39,585 nt of DNA from Candidatus Gastranaerophilales bacterium (GTDB taxonomy: Bacteria > Bacillota > Clostridia > Lachnospirales > Lachnospiraceae): contig JAMPHU010000025.1 of the NCBI GenBank assembly GCA_023663225.1, forward strand, positions 1 to 39,585, given 5' to 3'. Position numbers and translations under genes: made by a program. Shown piece after piece: positions 38,092-39,585 of this stretch. Every line of letters starts with the position of its first letter. Positions within the stretch are counted from its first letter, which is position 1. The notes below the pieces were generated by a model that was not told the origin of the DNA, ran no database searches, and saw only the letters and a program-made list of their open reading frames with translations.

Positions 38092-39306
38092 ATGAGAAAG
38101 AAAATGGTAACAGTATTACTGGCATTGGTGGCGGCGACCACCATTCTCGGCGGGTGCGGCAAAACGCAGGAGACCGGCGGCAAGGCGGAAAGCAAAGAGG
38201 ATACAAAGAAATCCGAAGAGAGCCGAGAGAGCAAAAGTGATTCAGATAATGCGTCGTCGGAGCTTTTTGGATTCTTGGAGGAAGATGAGCCGGAGAAATT
38301 GGTCAGACCGGAGGATCTTGAGCTGTCTTATTGGGAGGAGTATGAATATGACGAATCAGGGAACCAAACGAAAATGGTACAATACAACTCAGACGGAAGC
38401 GTTAAGTCCTTGGGTGAATATGACAACTCAGGGAACCTAACGAAATATGTGGATGATTATATCTGGATAGAATATGAATATGACACTTCAGGGAACCAAA
38501 CGAAAATGGTACGATACAACTCAGACGGGAGTGTTTGGTTCTGGGAAGAATATGAATATGACAACTCAGGGAACCAGATAAAATATGTAACGCACAATCA
38601 AGATGGGGGCGTTGGGAGTCAGTGGGAATATGAATATGACAACTCAGGGAACCTAACAAAAGAGGTAGGACACAACGGGGTTGGTATTAGGTTCTGCTAT
38701 GAATACAAATATGACACCTCAGGGAACCAGACGAAAAAGGTAGAGTACAACTCAGACGGGAGTATTAGCCCACGGGAGGAATATGAATATGACACCTCAG
38801 GAAACCAGATAAAATATGTAAGTTATGATTCAAATGGGCGTGTTGATGACTGGGAGGAATACGAATATGACACCTCAGGGAACCAGACGAAAAAGGTAGA
38901 GTACAAATACGGGGGCGTTGATTGCAGGTATGAATATGAATATGACACCTCAGGGAACCAGATAAAATATGTACGTTACAATCGAGAAGGGAATGTTGAT
39001 CGCTGGGAAGAATATGAATATGACACCTTAGGGAACAGGATAAAATATGTAGAATACAATCGAGACGGGAGCATTGCTCTCTGGAATGAATACGAATATG
39101 ACACCTCAGGGAACCTGATAAAATATGTAACGCGCAATCAAGATGGGGGCGTTAGGGCTCAGTTGGAATATGAATATGACAACTCAGGGAACCCGATGAA
39201 AGAGGTATCTTACAGCCCAGACAACCCAGACGGGAGCGTTCGGTTATGGTATGAATATGAATATGACGAGTCTGGTAATAAAATTAAAGTAACTGTTTAT
39301 GAGTAG
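38092..39306 (+). CDS. YD-repeat lipoprotein
   Basis: 404 residues. The signal peptide ends in LGGC (lipobox), followed by a Ser/Glu/Lys-rich linker (residues about 25-65). The rest is about 13 copies of a 22-26-residue unit, EYEYDTSGNxxKxVxYNxDGSV, i.e. YD repeats as in Rhs/wall-associated proteins, which form a beta-strand spiral. Unlike Rhs toxins there is no core RhsA-type domain or C-terminal toxin. The ATG at 38092 follows GGGGAG; upstream in-frame codons have no ribosome binding site. Likely a surface-exposed lipoprotein. Confidence 0.8.
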   Translation: MRKKMVTVLLALVAATTILGGCGKTQETGGKAESKEDTKKSEESRESKSDSDNASSELFGFLEEDEPEKLVRPEDLELSYWEEYEYDESGNQTKMVQYNSDGSVKSLGEYDNSGNLTKYVDDYIWIEYEYDTSGNQTKMVRYNSDGSVWFWEEYEYDNSGNQIKYVTHNQDGGVGSQWEYEYDNSGNLTKEVGHNGVGIRFCYEYKYDTSGNQTKKVEYNSDGSISPREEYEYDTSGNQIKYVSYDSNGRVDDWEEYEYDTSGNQTKKVEYKYGGVDCRYEYEYDTSGNQIKYVRYNREGNVDRWEEYEYDTLGNRIKYVEYNRDGSIALWNEYEYDTSGNLIKYVTRNQDGGVRAQLEYEYDNSGNPMKEVSYSPDNPDGSVRLWYEYEYDESGNKIKVTVYE

Positions 39307-39403
39307 CGCTTGGGTGAGGTCAGTCACTGTCTGTCCTTAAAGGTTGGTGAAGATATGTGAAGGATTCAGCTAAAAGCGTATACAACAAGTTAGAAGGGGC
39401 GTT

Positions 39404-39505
39404 ATGTGGGAGAAATTTGAATATGACGAGTACGGTAACATAATAAAAGAAAGTGGATACCGTAAGGGAATTCGACCTATTCCGCTTACTGATTTTGTGA
39501 ACTAA
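39404..39505 (+). CDS. orphan 33-residue YD-repeat fragment
   Basis: ATG after AGAAGGGGCG; product starts MWEKFEYDEYGNIIKESGYR and ends in a different tail (PIPLTDFVN). The YEYD-x-x-GN unit is the same as in the lipoprotein just upstream. It looks like the 3' end of a second or alternative YD-repeat gene left by recombination. Confidence 0.4.
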   Translation: MWEKFEYDEYGNIIKESGYRKGIRPIPLTDFVN

Positions 39506-39568
39506 GATGAACGAATAAGAGATGAAGTAATAATAGAAGATTAACTATAAACCAAGGAGGAACGAGAG

Positions 39569-39585
39569 ATGGAAAAGCGTACAAA
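39569..39585 (+). CDS. start of a gene cut by the window end
   Basis: ATG at 39569 behind AAGGAGG; only the first five codons (MEKRT) are in the window. No identity possible. Confidence 0.4.

Overview
The window joins two very different kinds of DNA. Bases 1 to about 12,700 are AT-rich, tightly packed on the + strand, and look like one end of a prophage or phage-derived element. From about 12,750 onward the DNA is GC-rich and carries ordinary bacterial chromosome genes (rlmD-type methyltransferase, rpsU, scpA/scpB, two D-Ala-D-Ala carboxypeptidases, tRNA-Ala, tRNA-Leu and a uronate catabolism operon). Gene content, ribosome binding sites and start-codon use (many TTG and GTG starts behind strong AGGAGG-like sites) suggest a Firmicute of class Clostridia, most likely Lachnospiraceae. 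That placement is inference; no rRNA gene is present.

Prophage end (1-12,698). After an N6-adenine DNA methyltransferase, an ATP-dependent DNA ligase and a secreted SleB-type wall hydrolase comes a long nucleotide-metabolism run. It holds a degenerate HPr-like protein, a ThyX-like protein with a modified signature motif, a guanylate-kinase-like NMP kinase, a nucleoside 2-deoxyribosyltransferase-like protein, a NadR-like P-loop kinase, anaerobic ribonucleotide reductase NrdD with its activase NrdG, and a trimeric dUTPase. Several tiny genes (31, 53, 56 and 58 codons) sit between them with good ribosome binding sites or overlapping starts. Together the set could remodel host dNTP pools under anaerobic conditions. 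A terminator follows, then a tyrosine integrase, four GTAATC direct repeats (probable arm sites) and the displaced 3' end of a tRNA gene with its terminator, which marks the attachment site.

Chromosome (12,750-31,500). In order: a multi-pass membrane protein whose reading frame is broken at a run of eight G, a YgjP-like metallopeptidase, an RlmD-type rRNA methyltransferase with a repetitive arginine/glutamine-rich N-terminus, a three-gene polar amino acid ABC transporter, and a convergent DHH phosphoesterase. Then come tRNA-Ala, rpsU, a CmpB-like membrane protein, dacF, a metallophosphoesterase, scpA, a 272-bp inverted-repeat element with flanking direct repeats, scpB, and a second dacF-like gene. 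Last is the uronate operon kduI, kduD-like, RpiB/DhuI-like, kdgA-VOC fusion, kdgK, which takes 4-deoxy-5-ketouronate to pyruvate and glyceraldehyde-3-phosphate.

Right part (31,500-39,585). This is more accessory in character: a 72-bp tandem repeat with nested start sites, a DUF6056-like membrane protein, tRNA-Leu, an AT-rich pair (Nudix hydrolase and SRPBCC protein), an HTH protein next to a membrane Ser/Thr kinase with a leucine-rich-repeat ectodomain, and a ribbon-helix-helix regulator. The regulator diverges from a YD-repeat lipoprotein, and four ATTGCAA iterons at exactly 12-bp spacing lie over the lipoprotein promoter. An orphan YD-repeat fragment lies just downstream.

A theme of the chromosomal part is unrelated short tandem arrays placed at gene ends (36 bp x4, 15 bp x5, 15 bp x5, 13 bp x6, 35 bp x6, 72 bp x2.7).
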